A stretch of 64,000 nt of DNA from Ehretia macrophylla. Its lineage: Eukaryota > Streptophyta > Magnoliopsida > Boraginales > Ehretiaceae. The position numbers and the translations under genes are program-made. Of this stretch, positions 26,264-39,453 are shown in pieces; the stretch's first letter is position 1, and the number at the start of each line of letters is the position of its first letter. A model generated the notes under the pieces. The model worked only from the letters and a program-made list of their open reading frames with translations, was not told where the DNA came from and ran no database searches. Location of the stretch: positions 34,371,652 to 34,435,651 of the forward strand of contig CM075775.1 in assembly GCA_037974665.1 (NCBI GenBank). Direction: 5' to 3'.

Positions 26264-26850
26264 GGTTGGATAAATGCACAGGAATTTTTTATACTTTTGT
26301 AAAGTTACATAACACTTCTCTTTGATGCACGATATTTTTTTTTTATGATTTCTGAAACTAAACACAATACCCCTTATGATTTTAAAAGTTCACGGTACCC
26401 CATGTGATTTCTGAAACTAAGCACAATAGTCTTCTTTGTCAAAAAATCAGTTTATTTTAATGAAAAATGTGATGCACACATGTCAAATGCGATTATTCAC
26501 GTTTTTTTTGCTTAAATTATTAATTATTTAGACAAAAATATCCTTATATGACACATTTTTTTTAAGGGTTGGAGAAAATGGGTATTTTTGTCCAAACAAT
26601 TAAAAATTTAAGCAAAAAAGTACATTTGACGCCCGTGCATCATACTTTCTATTGAAATAGATAGATTTTTTGATGGAGGGAGCTATTGTGCTTACTTTCA
26701 GAAAACACAGGAAGTACCATGCACTTTTAAAATTACAGAGAACTATTATGCTTAATTTTAGAAATTACAGAAAATTATCATACACTTTTAAAACTATATA
26801 AATATTGTACAACTTTATAAAAGTACATAAAAGTTTTATTCACTTCACCC
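26264..26850. mobile_element. non-autonomous long-TIR (MULE-like) transposon
   Basis: The left arm (about 26264-26450) and the reverse complement of the right arm (about 26680-26850) share the order ggataaatg-like end, a cttttgtaaagtt-like block, ttctgaaactaagcacaata and ttttaaaagt-cac-ggtac-c. The TIRs are therefore over 150 bp and themselves contain short subrepeats. No transposase is present. The same TIR pattern appears in the element at 40761-41612. The flanking ttttcg on both sides is a possible but short target duplication, so superfamily assignment to Mutator rests on TIR length. Confidence 0.65.
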
Positions 26851-27849
26851 TTTTCGATTTGAAGGGAGGCGTAATGGATGAAAAACATTAACATATGGTG
26901 GGAAGCAATACAACTTAGTCATGATTACACTAGGGACGTTTTATTTCTTTTATCTTTTTTCCTGTAAAAATCAGAGCGTTATGACAGCCTGGTCAAGAAT
27001 GTATAGATCAAGGGATTACTCAACACCAAAATTAACGAATCAATCAGTATATATATTTGCTTACTTGCCAATATTAGTAGAAGACTTGGGATGTTTAATT
27101 ACGATCTTTCTGTTTTCCTCTTTCCCTTTTTCTCGGCCCCAAAACGACAGGGAGACAAAAATGCATGGCGGAGTCACCAAAGGTATTAGCAAGTACACCA
27201 TCACTAGTGCTTCTTACGGACAACGTTTTAGGTTTGGTCAAATAACTGAACAAGAACATTTATGTCTTGGTCAACTCCTACCAGATTTTGGCTCTTTGGA
27301 CGAAAGAGAAGATAAAGAAATACAAAAAAACATTAAATTTATCCTAATGCTTCAAATCTTGCGGTGTAGCATGACACGTATATTTTAGGAGTCATTGATT
27401 AAATAATATTTATAATGAAAAAATAAAATTTGATGGTCAACGAATCACACTTTATAGTCTGTAGGAACACTCATCCAAAACGGGTTCAATATAATAAGTT
27501 ATTTTCTTTTGACTGACAAAATAATAATAATAATAATAATAATTTTTATCCAAATTAAGGTGTGCTTGTGCAATCCTCACCATAATTTGACTTCATCACT
27601 AAAACGGACATAAATTAGAACGTGAATTAAGTACAATAAATGACTACCATATCATTTCACCCAATCCTCCTAAGGAAGCATAAATAGGAGTTGTTCACAT
27701 CGATTTACTGAATCTTCATCAACTTCATGAGGTAACCAAGCACTTACAATTTTGAAAAGTGGGGAGTCTATGCATGCATCTTATTATTTGACGCTCAAGA
27801 GATTTCCCAAGATCAATGAAATAATAATGTATGTGCACGATTTATTTAT

Positions 27850-28190
27850 CATTTAATATGGTACATTGGAGATCAAACCCATAATTTAATTTAAAATTTT
27901 TAATTATAATAAATTATTATCTAACTAGTTTATCTAACCTTTCGATATTTTTTTGTGCGGTTAATTTAAGAATTTAATTGACTAAATCTAATCACTATAT
28001 TATCTGACGAAATCCAACTACGTACCAATTTATAAACCCTCAGATATAACGGTCCACCATCACATATGTACCAAATTATAGTCAAAAGCAAAATTTTAAA
28101 ATAATAAAAAGTATCAAATTCATAACTTTACAAAAATAATTTTACCCCAATTCTATTGAATCATGCTATAGAGCGATTTTCTGTGCACGA
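27850..28190 (+). repeat. dispersed repeat, copy 1 (second copy near 32590-32960)
   Basis: Shares with 32590-32960 an ordered set of blocks: (g)aatccaac.ac, atgtaccaaat, aaaataataaaaagtatcaa and tta.tgaatcatgc/ttagaccatgc. The copies are old and diverged, with no coding capacity. A third partial relative may start at about 32150 (aatttttaatcataacaaat). Family unknown. Confidence 0.55.
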
Positions 28191-28310
28191 TTTTTCCTCA
28201 CAGTTCTTTATGCTTTTCTGACTTGGCACCTTCTGTGCCTTTTAAAGGATGCTCTCCTCTCTGCCCTAGTGTTCACTTCTCAACAAGCTCACCTCCCCAT
28301 AAGCAGCATC

Positions 28311-28391
28311 TTCACACACACACACATATACACATACACACACTCACACACACAAACACACCTACATACTCAGAGAGAGAGAGAGAGAGAG
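28311..28391 (+). repeat. CA and GA microsatellites in the MAKR 5' leader
   Basis: An imperfect (CA)n run (28311-28363) and an (AG)n run (about 28371-28391) lie 20-100 bp upstream of the MAKR start codon, probably in the 5' UTR. GA-rich leaders are common in plant genes. Confidence 0.85.
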
Positions 28392-28410
28392 TAGAGTCTG
28401 CTCACATGAA

Positions 28411-29538
28411 ATGGCTACAAATATTCTTGCATCATCCAACCATGCAGATGAAGACTACATAGACATGGAAGTGAGCTCTTGCTCAAGCTTGCAATGTTCC
28501 TCCTCATCAACACACTCTTCACCACAAAGCAGAGAATTCGAGTTTCAAATGTCTTGTTCCATTTCTAATGAAAAAGACATGACCACATTAACCTCACCAG
28601 CAGATGAACTCTTCTACAAAGGTAAACTTCTCCCTCTTCACCTCCCTCCTCGTTTACAGATGGTTCAAAAACTCCTCGAGAGCTCCACATCAATGGAGGC
28701 ATTTCAAGAAGAAGAAGAAGAAGATCAACAACAATGCAGCATACCTTCAACAACCAACACAAGCACACCATTGGATTCATGCAATATATCTCCATCAGAG
28801 TCTTGTAGGGTGAGTTGTGAGCTAAACCCTGATGAGTATTACTTTGAATGGACTACTGAGTTGAGCAGTTTCATTAATGGTAATCATCATCATCATCATC
28901 ATCATTTTCATCATCAATCAAAGAAGTATTGTTCTTGGTCCAAGAAGCTTAAGTTGATTAAAGATTCATCACTTGGTCAAAAGCTGAAAGCTTCAAGAGC
29001 ATATTTGAGGTCTTTGTTTAACAAATCTGCTTGTTCAGATGAGTCTTCTGCAAAACCAGCAGCTTCATGCAATCTTGAACCAGAAAAGGATTCAAAATTA
29101 CCCACTGAGTGTGCAAACAAGTATGTTAAGGTAAACAAGAAAACCCCTTTTGGGCATGTTGCAGCGAGACCATATCCAACGATAGCGAGTGTGATTAAGA
29201 ACATTGAAAAAGAAGAAAATGAAGATGGTAATTATCTCACTAGCCATAGAAGGTCATTTTCAAGGGCACTGAAAAGACATTCTCCAACAAAGTGTTTGTC
29301 TTCATCATTATCATCATCTGGTTCATCATCTTCTTCTTCATCAGGCTCATCATCTTCATCTTCATCTGCATCTGTTTCGCTTAATGCAAATGGTTTCTAT
29401 GAGTTGCAATTCCTCAAGAGGAGCAGCAGTGACACTACAGAGATTGAGAGTTCAATCCAGGCAGCTATTGCTCACTGTAAAAAGTCTCAACAGCCTGTTA
29501 TTGCGAATCAATCGATTGGAGAACCGGTACTCAATTAA
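28411..29538 (+). CDS. MAKR4: membrane-associated kinase regulator (MAKR4-like)
   Basis: Intronless 375-aa protein of the BKI1-related MAKR family: small, disordered, plasma-membrane-associated regulators of receptor-like kinases. Family blocks in order are DEDYIDMEVSS near residue 15, REFEFQMS near 42, SPADELFYKGKLLPLHLPPR at ~62-81 with RLQMVQKLLE overlapping and following, a basic KLKASRAYLRSLFNKSACSD block at ~187-210 (likely membrane binding), and the C-terminal ELQFLKRSSSDTTEIESSIQ block at ~331-350, which resembles the kinase-binding tail of BKI1. Low-complexity insertions are obvious: a His run at ~163-175 and Ser/Gly-Ser runs near 297-320. The protein ends about 20 residues after the last conserved block, shorter than Arabidopsis MAKR4 as I recall it; a second exon cannot be excluded but none was recognised. 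Symbol by resemblance only. Confidence 0.88.
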   Translation: MATNILASSNHADEDYIDMEVSSCSSLQCSSSSTHSSPQSREFEFQMSCSISNEKDMTTLTSPADELFYKGKLLPLHLPPRLQMVQKLLESSTSMEAFQEEEEEDQQQCSIPSTTNTSTPLDSCNISPSESCRVSCELNPDEYYFEWTTELSSFINGNHHHHHHHFHHQSKKYCSWSKKLKLIKDSSLGQKLKASRAYLRSLFNKSACSDESSAKPAASCNLEPEKDSKLPTECANKYVKVNKKTPFGHVAARPYPTIASVIKNIEKEENEDGNYLTSHRRSFSRALKRHSPTKCLSSSLSSSGSSSSSSSGSSSSSSSASVSLNANGFYELQFLKRSSSDTTEIESSIQAAIAHCKKSQQPVIANQSIGEPVLN

Positions 29539-32500
29539 AATTAAAAACTTTTTCTTTTTTCATTTTTACTTGGGGAAGATTTTAACAATAACTCCTGCAC
29601 TATCAGATCAGATCACTAAGGCCGACTTTCATCTCTGCTGAACGAGTAGGTCTTGCAGCCATTCCTTTTAAGCTTGACAAAATAAACATGATGTATGGTA
29701 TAAGAATTAAATCAAAAAGTCCATGTCTGCTAGAATCTTTACAATGAGTGTAGTTAGATTCTTTTAAGATTTTCTAGTCATTTTTCACTGTATAATTGTT
29801 GTGCACATAATGAGTCCAACATATCTTTGGTGTTATTGAAGTACTACCACTGACTACTTTATTATTACTTGTTTATAAAAATTGTTCACAAGTTTCAAAA
29901 TCCATTCAAATCCTGTGCGTGCCTTAATTTATTGTCACGTTATGTCTACTGCAACAAAATTTTAAAAAAAAAAAAAAAAAAAAATCAGTAAAGGCTTATC
30001 TAAATCATTCAAAGGAGTTTGAATATTTTATTTTTTGCTTTTTTAGATTTATATCATAAAGACTTGGCCTTTTCCTTTTGTTGTACATCTAGTACTGCAT
30101 GACCGTTATCATTGCTGCACACCGGCTAAAAGCTTAGGCCATTGAGGATTAATTTAATGGCGGAGTATTTGGAATTTGAGCGGGAGATTTACCATGTTAT
30201 CTTGCAACTTATCTCTTCAACATGCTTTGATGGAGGGATACCAACTCACACTCTAGCAAAAACTATGCACATTGACTGAAGGTTATTGGCCCGAGAAGAG
30301 AAAGTCATTGTTTCGCGTTCAAATTAGCTAATAAGTCATTTCTTTTGGGATTGATCTCTATAGTCTTTTACCTAATTATCCATTGAGTGGGGTCATGTGT
30401 CTCACAATTGTCTTTGTGAGAAATCTTGAGATTTTATTTTAAAATCAATTGGTATTAAAAAGAGTTGATCAAAGACCCCCTCACATGTGACTTGGCAAAA
30501 AATGAAAGCTGACATGTGAATGAGTCGGCAAAAGTGAAAAGAAACAAATAAATGGGTTACACGTCAATAGATGCGAGTTGATTATGGTCCAACTATAATA
30601 ATATGTTAAGAATAATAGAATTTCAACTTAAAATCACTCTTGTTAAGTGAAGTTCGTACAAAATCAACTCTTGTGCCTTTCGAACAATTTGATGGATCAT
30701 GTATTTCTGAATTTAAACCCTAACATTAACTAGAAGGACTTCTGAAGATTTTTTTGTTACAAGAAAAAAAAGAAGAAAAAGAACTTCAGCCAATGCTAAA
30801 AGATAACTAATTGAAAAGAGAGAAGAAAAGAAACATTTTTTGGGGAAAAGAGAGAAAAGAGAAAGATAGAGAAAAAGTTTAGGAATAATTTAGTGATGAG
30901 TTATATTTTTAAAAGATCACGATTCGAATATTATGTGAGTGAAGTAAAAAACAAAAAATAAAAAACAAAAACAAAGGGGGAAAAGAGAAAGAGTCAGAAG
31001 ATTAAGAAAAGCAACTTTTAAGTTTTAACGCACATCTATGATGGTCTCTTTTTGCTACACACACATGTATATGATGGTGACCTTTTCAGTAAAGTGGCTT
31101 TAACCTCTAGTACTTTTAACGAGATTCTCGTAAAAACTAGGTCTATTGTTGGGGAGAGTAGGTTTTTAGTACAATGTGTGTTCCTTAACTAGATGATTTT
31201 TATTCTTGTTCAACTGTTTCATTAGTTCAACTTTTTTAATTTAATTTTTTTGATGCATTATACTGTCCTCAACTAAACATTTTGGAACACTTACAACTCG
31301 AGTTTAACTATTAGCTTGTCTATTCATTAGTCAAAATAATTGAGCCATAATATCTAAACCTGTAAACAGTTATCTTTTATAAAATTAATATAGAACAAAG
31401 ATGTTGTAGTATTTTTGTCACGCTCTAAGTCTTAAATTTTGGGTTGACAGATGAGACTGATTTTTTATACTTATAATATTCATTTAAAACACTATATTTT
31501 ATCGGTATGAGATATACACTTTTCCCCGTAGGCACCCACTTACAAACACTATATTCTATTGATATGAGATATACACTTTGCCCTGTAGGCAAGACTGGTG
31601 TTGTAAGTATAAAAAAATAACTACTTTGGCCTCTTTTCTATTGGCCAAAATGATTAACTCAAGTTATTTTTTATACCCATAATACTTACTTATAAACCAT
31701 TTATAAACACTATATTCTACCAATGTAGACATTACAATTTTCTCCGAAATCACGAAAAACTGTTTCCAGTAAAGGGTATATTTGAATACCTCTGTTAAAA
31801 CAAGGAAAGAAAAGGGACTAATTTTGACAAGAGTATGTTGAACAAACTGAAATACTAAATTGCACAGCCAACAAAAGAATTACTGATACAAATTTATCCT
31901 GAAGTTATAATTGTAATCATTTTAGCTTAACCTTTCTCCTCTTTCCTTATTGCTTTCTTTGGAAATTCATAACTGCAACATGGAACATTCTCCCTGCTTG
32001 AGAAACTTTATGTGAGGAGAAGGTGTTGGTGATGGATTTTGCTGGAGGGGCTGATCTAAGACAATTATTGATCTTTTTATGTCGAGTAATTCACTCTAAA
32101 TCTATAAATTTGTGGTGCAGTAACACGGTTCAATGTATATTTTACGACAGTCAAGGGTCGGGAGGATATAAATTTAAATTTAGAATTTTTAATCATAACA
32201 AATCACTACCCAACTACTTTACCGAATCCATTGGTGGCAGACAACCGTTACATTTGTCTGAGCGAATCCAACAAAATTTAACACCTAATACAATTCATTT
32301 GATGTATAATTGATCAGAGAATGACATGTGAAAATTGATCATATGTTACAATCTCCACTTCATGGTGCATGTATTCGTATTTACTGATATTGACGACTCA
32401 GTGTTTCAGGAGAGCATGTCATCCTGATCTTTAGCAGAAATAAACTAAGAGAACATCAACAAAGATGGTAGGGTGACTTCTTCTTTTTTTTTTTTGGTCA

Positions 32501-34856
32501 TGAATGGGTGACTTGTTAAGTAACCTGGATCTTGTATCCTCATTTATCTACGTACAATAATTGAATTTTTCAATATCTTCTTTCACGTGTGACACATAAT
32601 TTAAGTTTGAATCACTAGTTGGATTGAATATGGATGGATAACATAAGATTAAAATCAAATTCTAATACTATGTTAAATAACTTAAAATTTCGTCCTAAAA
32701 CCAATTATAATTTAGAATTGTATATAACATAGTTGAATTTCCCCTACATAACTAAGCTCTTGGACCTATTTGTTTTTGGATGACGTAAAAATTAAGTTGG
32801 CGGAATCTAACCACCAATCGGTAGACCCCTAGGTACAGCGGTGTGCTCCCACACATGTACCAAATCAGTTAATGATGGAATTCTAAAATAATAAAAAGTA
32901 TCAAACTAGTAACCTTGTAAAAATGATTTTATTCCATTACTGTTAGACCATGCCGTTGTGAACTCTTGGACCTACTTACTCTGATGGATATTTCATCTGT
33001 TGAGGTGTGAGCCTCGTTGTATTGTGGACTGGACTGTTTGTCCACTTGTTTAGATGTAAGTCTCGCACGTGATGTCTATGCTAATTGTGACCCTTCAACT
33101 TGATGTACACTAAATGAGCTTCCGAAATGAATGCACTCCAATGGAAAGTGCTATGAAGGTGGATTTAGAATTTTTATTTCGTAAAATGTTAAATATATAA
33201 TTTAATATTTATATATAAATTTTTTTTCTTTGAAGTTAAATTAATTTTTTAGTTTTAAAATATTTTAAAATACATAATTTTAAGAAAAAAATTGAGATAA
33301 TCAAGATTACAGCCTCAATTCATGTGACTTAGTTCCATCCTTGTATTAGATGCGTTACTAAGAAGGGCATCAACTTTATGTTCTGAAAACTCCTTGTCAC
33401 CTTTTCTAAAAGGGAACATTACATGTAGACAATTTTTCTTTTATTCTTTTTCAAATGAGTAACGGCGAAACTTAAACCTATAGCGCTTAATTATTTAGGC
33501 TTTGATACTATATTAAATTATCACATAATTTTAAATTTTAAATTTTAAACTATTAAAAAAATTATTATATTTATTTATTATCTTGAACGATATTGCTTGT
33601 CTTTCAACTTCATGCCACTAAATTTCATCATTTTGCATTTGCTGTGACATTGTCTACAGAATCTGCATGAGAAATGAAATCAATGGCAGTAAAAAAACAT
33701 GCCTTTCTCCCCTATGAGCAGTCTTATTCAATATGTGTCCCTCAGATTTCTAGCTAAAAGTCTCTATAACTTCGTTTCCTATTCCTCAATCAATGCAATT
33801 TTCTACATACAGCATTAAGCAGCCTAATGTTGAAAATTAATTTAGCCTTTACTAAAAAAATTACTCATATATGATTACTAAACCTTATGTTTTAAACCCG
33901 CTCAATGAAAATCCTGAATGAATCTGCCCCTGCTTCGGAAGCCGGAATAAAAAGGTGAACTGGCAGGTAGAAATACATCAATGCAAAGTGCATTTTAACA
34001 TAAATATGAAATTAAAACAACAAGAGAAGGTATGCTTCTTATGTATTGTAACTACATTCAGTTAATTAAGAACAGTGATAAGATCATCACAAATGGCAGA
34101 AGATGCAAAAGTATAAACATTCAATCATTTATTTGTACCAACATGCTCAAAGCTCGTTAACTAGCCTGAGATTCCATCTTAAATCAATTGGTGTTAGGTG
34201 AAGCTGTCCATGTGGGATAATTAGATTCTTCAACACCTATATCCCGGATTGCAAACCAAGAATACGTAAAAGCAAAGTAGAGGTATTGTGTTGACATAAT
34301 TTCAGGATCTGATCAGCAGTTTGCCAGTTGATAACGTCAAATTGAGGCTGAAAAAGAAAATATTGGAGAAGTAAAGGTTGCAGAAAGCAGCCTTAATAGG
34401 CCGGAAGAGAGATATTCAAAGGTCTTTTTTTTCGTCATATTCCTGATAACTTATCCAATTACAACGTATTAATTACCGCCAATGCACTTTTTTTTTATCA
34501 AATCTCAGGGACATGATCTAATCACGAGGGTAGTATTTTATCATGACGTCGCATAAAAATTCTAAATATCAGGACTTTCAAGAAGGACATGAAGAACGGG
34601 ATGGGGAAAAGGCAGTTTCAAGCAGTTGAATCAACAGATAACCATGTATGAGTTTAAACGATATGTTAATAATCTAGCAAGCTGTAAACATTGAATTTCA
34701 AATTCTCAGAGGCAGAGCTTGAGGTTCTCAAGTTACAGCAGCAATTTTTCTTACTCAGTAGTATGATCAAGCTAATGTTACTAGCCAACTTCTTTCAAGT
34801 CAAGGAGAGCTGATCTACCAGTAGTATTTACAGGCCTGTAATGTGGTACAAGTCAC
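29539..34856. other. long intergenic region, no gene seen
   Basis: 5.3 kb of AT-rich DNA. It holds a 21-bp A run at 29964-29984, purine-rich stretches at 30760-30990, two copies of a block containing ggtatgagatatacactt and ctatatt near 31490-31600, and the second dispersed-repeat copy at 32590-32960. The right 400 bp probably contain the 3' UTR of the ankyrin gene. No open frame shows a recognisable domain. Confidence 0.65.
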
Positions 34857-37004
34857 TCAAATCGCGTAGAATTTCTTATACTCGTCATCAAGAATCTCAA
34901 GATCTGACATTGGCGACATGGGGAAAGACTGAGACTTGCTACTTCTAGCTGATCTGCGGACGCTCCTCAAATTGGAAGCCTCAATGTGGTGCATAATCAC
35001 CCAGTAGCACATTACACCCAATGTTGTTGCCATGACACCAGTTCCTATCACAGTTACTCCAATTGCTAACCCCCTTTCATGATTTCCTACAATGACATAG
35101 CATAGAGAAAGAAAAGCCACTGATACGAACACGCAGGCCATCCACATTAGCTTATTGATTATTGCCATCATTTGCTTCTTTGCTCTCCTTTCCACAGCTA
35201 TCACAGATGTTTGAACTACCACAACAGCTAACGATATGAACAGAGCAAGTGAGTCGAATATGAGGAATATTGTAAATTCGGGCTTTGGAGCTATATGTTC
35301 TTCTCCTGAAGAGAATCCGGGAGGAACGTGTTTAGGATCATCTACATACTGTACAGGCAATTGGAAAATGGCAGCATACGTGACAGTGGCAATGAGAACT
35401 GCAACAACTGTGGTGGAGTTTATTGCATTGTTAAGCCCTTCTGCGTGCCTCTTATTGAGCCGCTTTGCTATATAGTGCACCTGGTGCACCTGTCTTCGTG
35501 TCTGGAGCGTGTGCTCAAGCTGGCTGTGAACCTCATGCTTTATATCACTCACTGATTGTTTTAGTTCTCTGGCCGTGCTTGTATGTTGTAGCGGTTTTAT
35601 GGATTTTGCGCTCTTCATTCCACTCTTGTCCAACAAATCTGCGATCTCTGAGTGCCCAATCTTCTCAGCAATGTCAAGAGCAGTTTCCCCATGTTTGTTA
35701 ATGGCTTCCATCCGAAGCCCTTCGTACTTTAGCAGTAACACGACAATCTGCATAACATAGTATTTCGAGAGTTAGGCAAGTAAGTCTAATCAAAAGTAGA
35801 TCAAATGCCTAAAAAACTTTCCGTTTGTGTTTGCACGCACTATATCGCGATTCATTTGTCGTGCCTCAGTAAGAAGTATATCTACCATTGCTTAGAAAGC
35901 TAGATTGTTTCTTGTTACCATATTTTCATGAGGTACATAATACATCATTATTTACCTGAGTACGGCCCTTCCGTGTAGCTATATGCAACGCAGTGTTGCC
36001 CTTGCCATCGATCATCGTAGTTAACGTATCATCCAAAGCGATAAGCTCATCGACCACTTCAACGCTCTGCCCTTTGACAGCCATATGAAGAGCTGTCTGC
36101 CCCTTCTTATCACTCCATGTTGCAATTCCTCTTTCTTTCCTCAGTAAGGCCTTAACCACTTCAAAATGCCCATTCCTCGCAGACGTATGCAGGGCAGTTT
36201 TCCCATTGTTTCTTGCTATTGTGGCGAGGCTGCTGTTTTTATCCAAGAGGAAATTGACTACCTCGATGTGGCCTTGGGCAGCCGCGCTATACAATGCAGT
36301 CGTGTTCGAGTGATCAAATGTCACAGACAGTTGAGGGAAAGCATCCATGAGAACTTTCAATACTTCTGCAATAAATTTCATTACTTTCATTACTCACTCA
36401 ATTCTACATTGATCGCAGAACTAACATGGAAAACACGACAGTTTTCATCGTTCAGTAAAATCATCAATATAATGAATACTATCAACATAACTAGCCTTGA
36501 CAATTATCCTTTCAAGTCCTAGGAGTATCGAGGTACATCAGATCTGATTGTTTCCATTTTGTTCAGGCTAGAAAACTAGATGAATGGTAACACAAGTCAC
36601 ATGACATTGATTACAACCCGAGATTATATATTGAGGTGAATAACAAAACGAAATACTTAAAGACACTTACCCAAGTCCCCTTGCTTTGCAGCAATGTGAA
36701 ACGCGTCGTAGCCATTTATAGCCTTGATTCCAGCAGAGCCTACATCATAGTACTTAACTAACTCCTTCACCAAATCAATAAAACCACATTCAGCAGCAAC
36801 ATAAAGCGCGGTTTCGCCTGATTGATTCTGCCTGCATAATTTCTCCTTCAACTCAGCATCTTCACTGCTAGTAATAACTTCCAAAACTGCTTCCAAATCC
36901 CCTCCTCTTGCAGCAGAATGCAACGCGGTGTCATTTCGCTTCCCCCTTAGTTGTTTCATTGCCGTTTTCCTAGTAAAGCTTTGCTGCCTCACCAGAGCCT
37001 CCAT
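34857..37004 (-). CDS. ankyrin-repeat/PGG-domain membrane protein (ANK1-like)
   Basis: Three minus-strand exons, 37004-36671, 36365-35956 and 35747-34857, with GT-AG, phase-compatible junctions; 544 aa. Residues ~25-285 carry ankyrin repeats recognisable by (T)ALH.AA..GH-type motifs. A conserved linker follows, with SIKPLQH and KHEVHSQLE. From ~340 comes the PGG domain (GLNNAINSTTVVAVLIATV) and four predicted membrane helices at about 350-372, 405-427, 445-467 and 475-497. The layout and the start MEALVRQQSF resemble Arabidopsis At5g02620 (ANK1), a relative of ITN1. Likely an integral membrane protein of the plasma membrane or endomembranes; biochemical role not established. A 5' UTR intron is likely, with donor CCCAG/GTAAAG near 37492. 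The 410-bp middle exon equals that of the next ankyrin gene. Confidence 0.93.
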
Positions 37005-39453
37005 CAAACATTAAAACTCTCTTGTGCTATATATGAAAATATTAACACAAGATACAGTTTCTATGGCTGCAAATACAGCAACATGAGAAGCACAAAGTCT
37101 AATTCCTGGAGTCAACTGTATTTGGCATCATCTAAGCCAAATATAAGTGGCTATCTATGTTCACACTCAACTTATGGTGTCATTTCTTTTCAGCGTACAA
37201 ACATGTTAGCTCAATTATGCATTCTGCGTCCCCACCCCACCTAATGAGATAAAGATTTCGTTTGGTTATGTACTCCGCGTGAGTATTTCACGACACGAAA
37301 TTTGAAGTCAAGGCCTGCAAAGTCTTAATCAAGAAGGGGAAAAAAGGTCAAAAGCGCCCAACATTACATAATAAAACTCACTTCATGATAACAGCAGAGA
37401 CAGCAACATGATTTACTTTTAGGACAAACTAATAGATTTATATTAACAACGAAAAAATCAAGATTGGTGTTAGATTTCAAGAATCTTTACCTGGGATTCC
37501 AAAGTACAAAGCTATGTTGAAAATTTTGAATCGTTTTGCTCACAAATCGAACCAAATCTCATAAATTACGAATTACAAATCCTACGATTTTGATAACTAT
37601 GAAGAGAAGTGATAATTTTTAAAGACCAGTAAGAGAAGTTTCAGAAACCAAGTTGAGATTGAAGATGATTCACTAGTGCAGCTAGCATACTCTTAACATG
37701 ATTCAAAATTTCAATAACACCACCATGGCCTAACTGAAAATACATACAAGGTCACAGGAGCAGTCTAAACGTCCATCAGACGGATGTTTCCGTAACTTTA
37801 CTCTCAACTTGGATTATATATCTAAAAAGTTCACTCTCCCTGCTCGGCCACTCCACACGTTGCCTAGCAACAGTCGTGAGGTGAAAGGCCAACCAAGATC
37901 AGATATAGCTAAATAGCTATTTTTTCGTGAAATTTATTTCTCCGAGAAATAATATGCAAGAAACATGCTTTTGTACTCTACCATTGCTGCTTAATTATTA
38001 GTATAAAAAGCAACATGAAGTATAATAGTATTTGTATATCAGCATAGTTCAAGGGATTATATTAGGCATGTAGTCCAATCTGTATGTATATTTTAATCAT
38101 TCACAGCGTTGATCATGTTGCATGTGACTGGTTTCAGAAAAGATGATTAAATACTAGCATCTTTTCTTGATGGTCATCTACTTAAACATAATGAACTCAT
38201 AATCGTTAGTTTGAATCGTGGAAATAAATTTTTACAAAAATACAATATAAAATCATGTATAATAAGTGTTGAGATAGATTTAACTCTTTCTCAAATTTTA
38301 TATACACTAAGTGGTTGGTATGCCACCCTTTAAAGTTAATTGTGCTGCTTTCAGTGTTGTATCATCATTTGACTTATTTTCTGTCCTATCTTTTCTTATT
38401 TATATTTTCTTTAATTTTTTTTTTCTCCTGGGGAAGTACAATAGTTAAATGGGGTTAACGTTAGTTGCAACTCCTATTCACTTCAAAAAATATATATTTT
38501 TTACGTATATTTTTAATTTAAAAAATTAATTATTATTTTTTATTAAAAAATAATATTTATAAAACGTCAAATCATATATATACATCAAATCATATAGTAT
38601 AACTCCTACGGAAGAAAATTTCTAAACCCACTTTGTTGGCATTAGAATAATCCAAAACGATTATAGGACGTAGAGTAAAAGTCATGTTTCTTGGCAGAGA
38701 ATTGAGACAAGTGGCGGATGATTGGGAGGATGATGTGAAGTTAACAAACGTGTATGATAAAGAAAGTCTTCTATTTAGTAAACGGTTGTTTTATTTTTTA
38801 AACAAAATTTTTATATAAATTTATTTTTATTTTCTGGTTTTTTTTTTTATCAATAAAGATGAATTTATTACAATTATCAGATAGTACAAAAGGTACAATA
38901 AAAATCAGATATCGAAGCAATTGATCGCACACACAAAACCAGCAAAAAACATGTTAGAGGAGAGTTGAAACACCAATCATGGAAGAGAAAACCTATCTTA
39001 ATTGCTAAAACAATCCTGACTGTCATATGGATAGCTCGTGTAGATAAGAGTCGGAAGTAACTAAGTGATGATGATAGGCACTACATATTGTGAAGAGCAG
39101 ATGAAACATTCTAAGTATAATTCTTGAAACCTCGAGTAGCATCTAAAACTGGTTGAATGATGGAGTTCGAACCAAACATATGAAAGGTGGAACAACAAAT
39201 CACAATCTGAACAGAAAAGCAAATTAGAGAAGTGGGCCATACACCATTTTTATTTTATGGGCGAATGATCATTTGCTGTGGAAAAAATTTCTTGTATTAT
39301 AGTGGAGGATGTGATCCGTGTGGGATTGTGGTCCTATGATTTGATCGAAGAAAAAGATAAACTAAGTGCGGTCGCTTGACTGAAGTAAAATACTGAGAGT
39401 CAGTCCGCCATGAATTTAGGTCCCCCAAATGGTATTCTTTAAAAAAAAAAAAA

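Larger units (their letters stand above)
25688..28410. other. intergenic region between tRNA and MAKR gene
   Basis: AT-rich DNA with one long-TIR transposon (26264-26850), a short AAT run at about 27521-27541, and the MAKR promoter and 5' leader at its right end. A 155-codon frame at 26921-27388 has no family resemblance and I do not call it a gene. Confidence 0.7.

Noticed and set aside
26921-27388. 155-codon plus-strand frame
   Set aside because: No recognisable domain, starts in low-complexity AT-rich DNA, no clear gene context; consistent with chance.
28223-28462. Plus-strand frame overlapping the MAKR start
   Set aside because: His/Thr-rich translation of the CA microsatellite in the leader; the MAKR frame at 28411 has clear family motifs.
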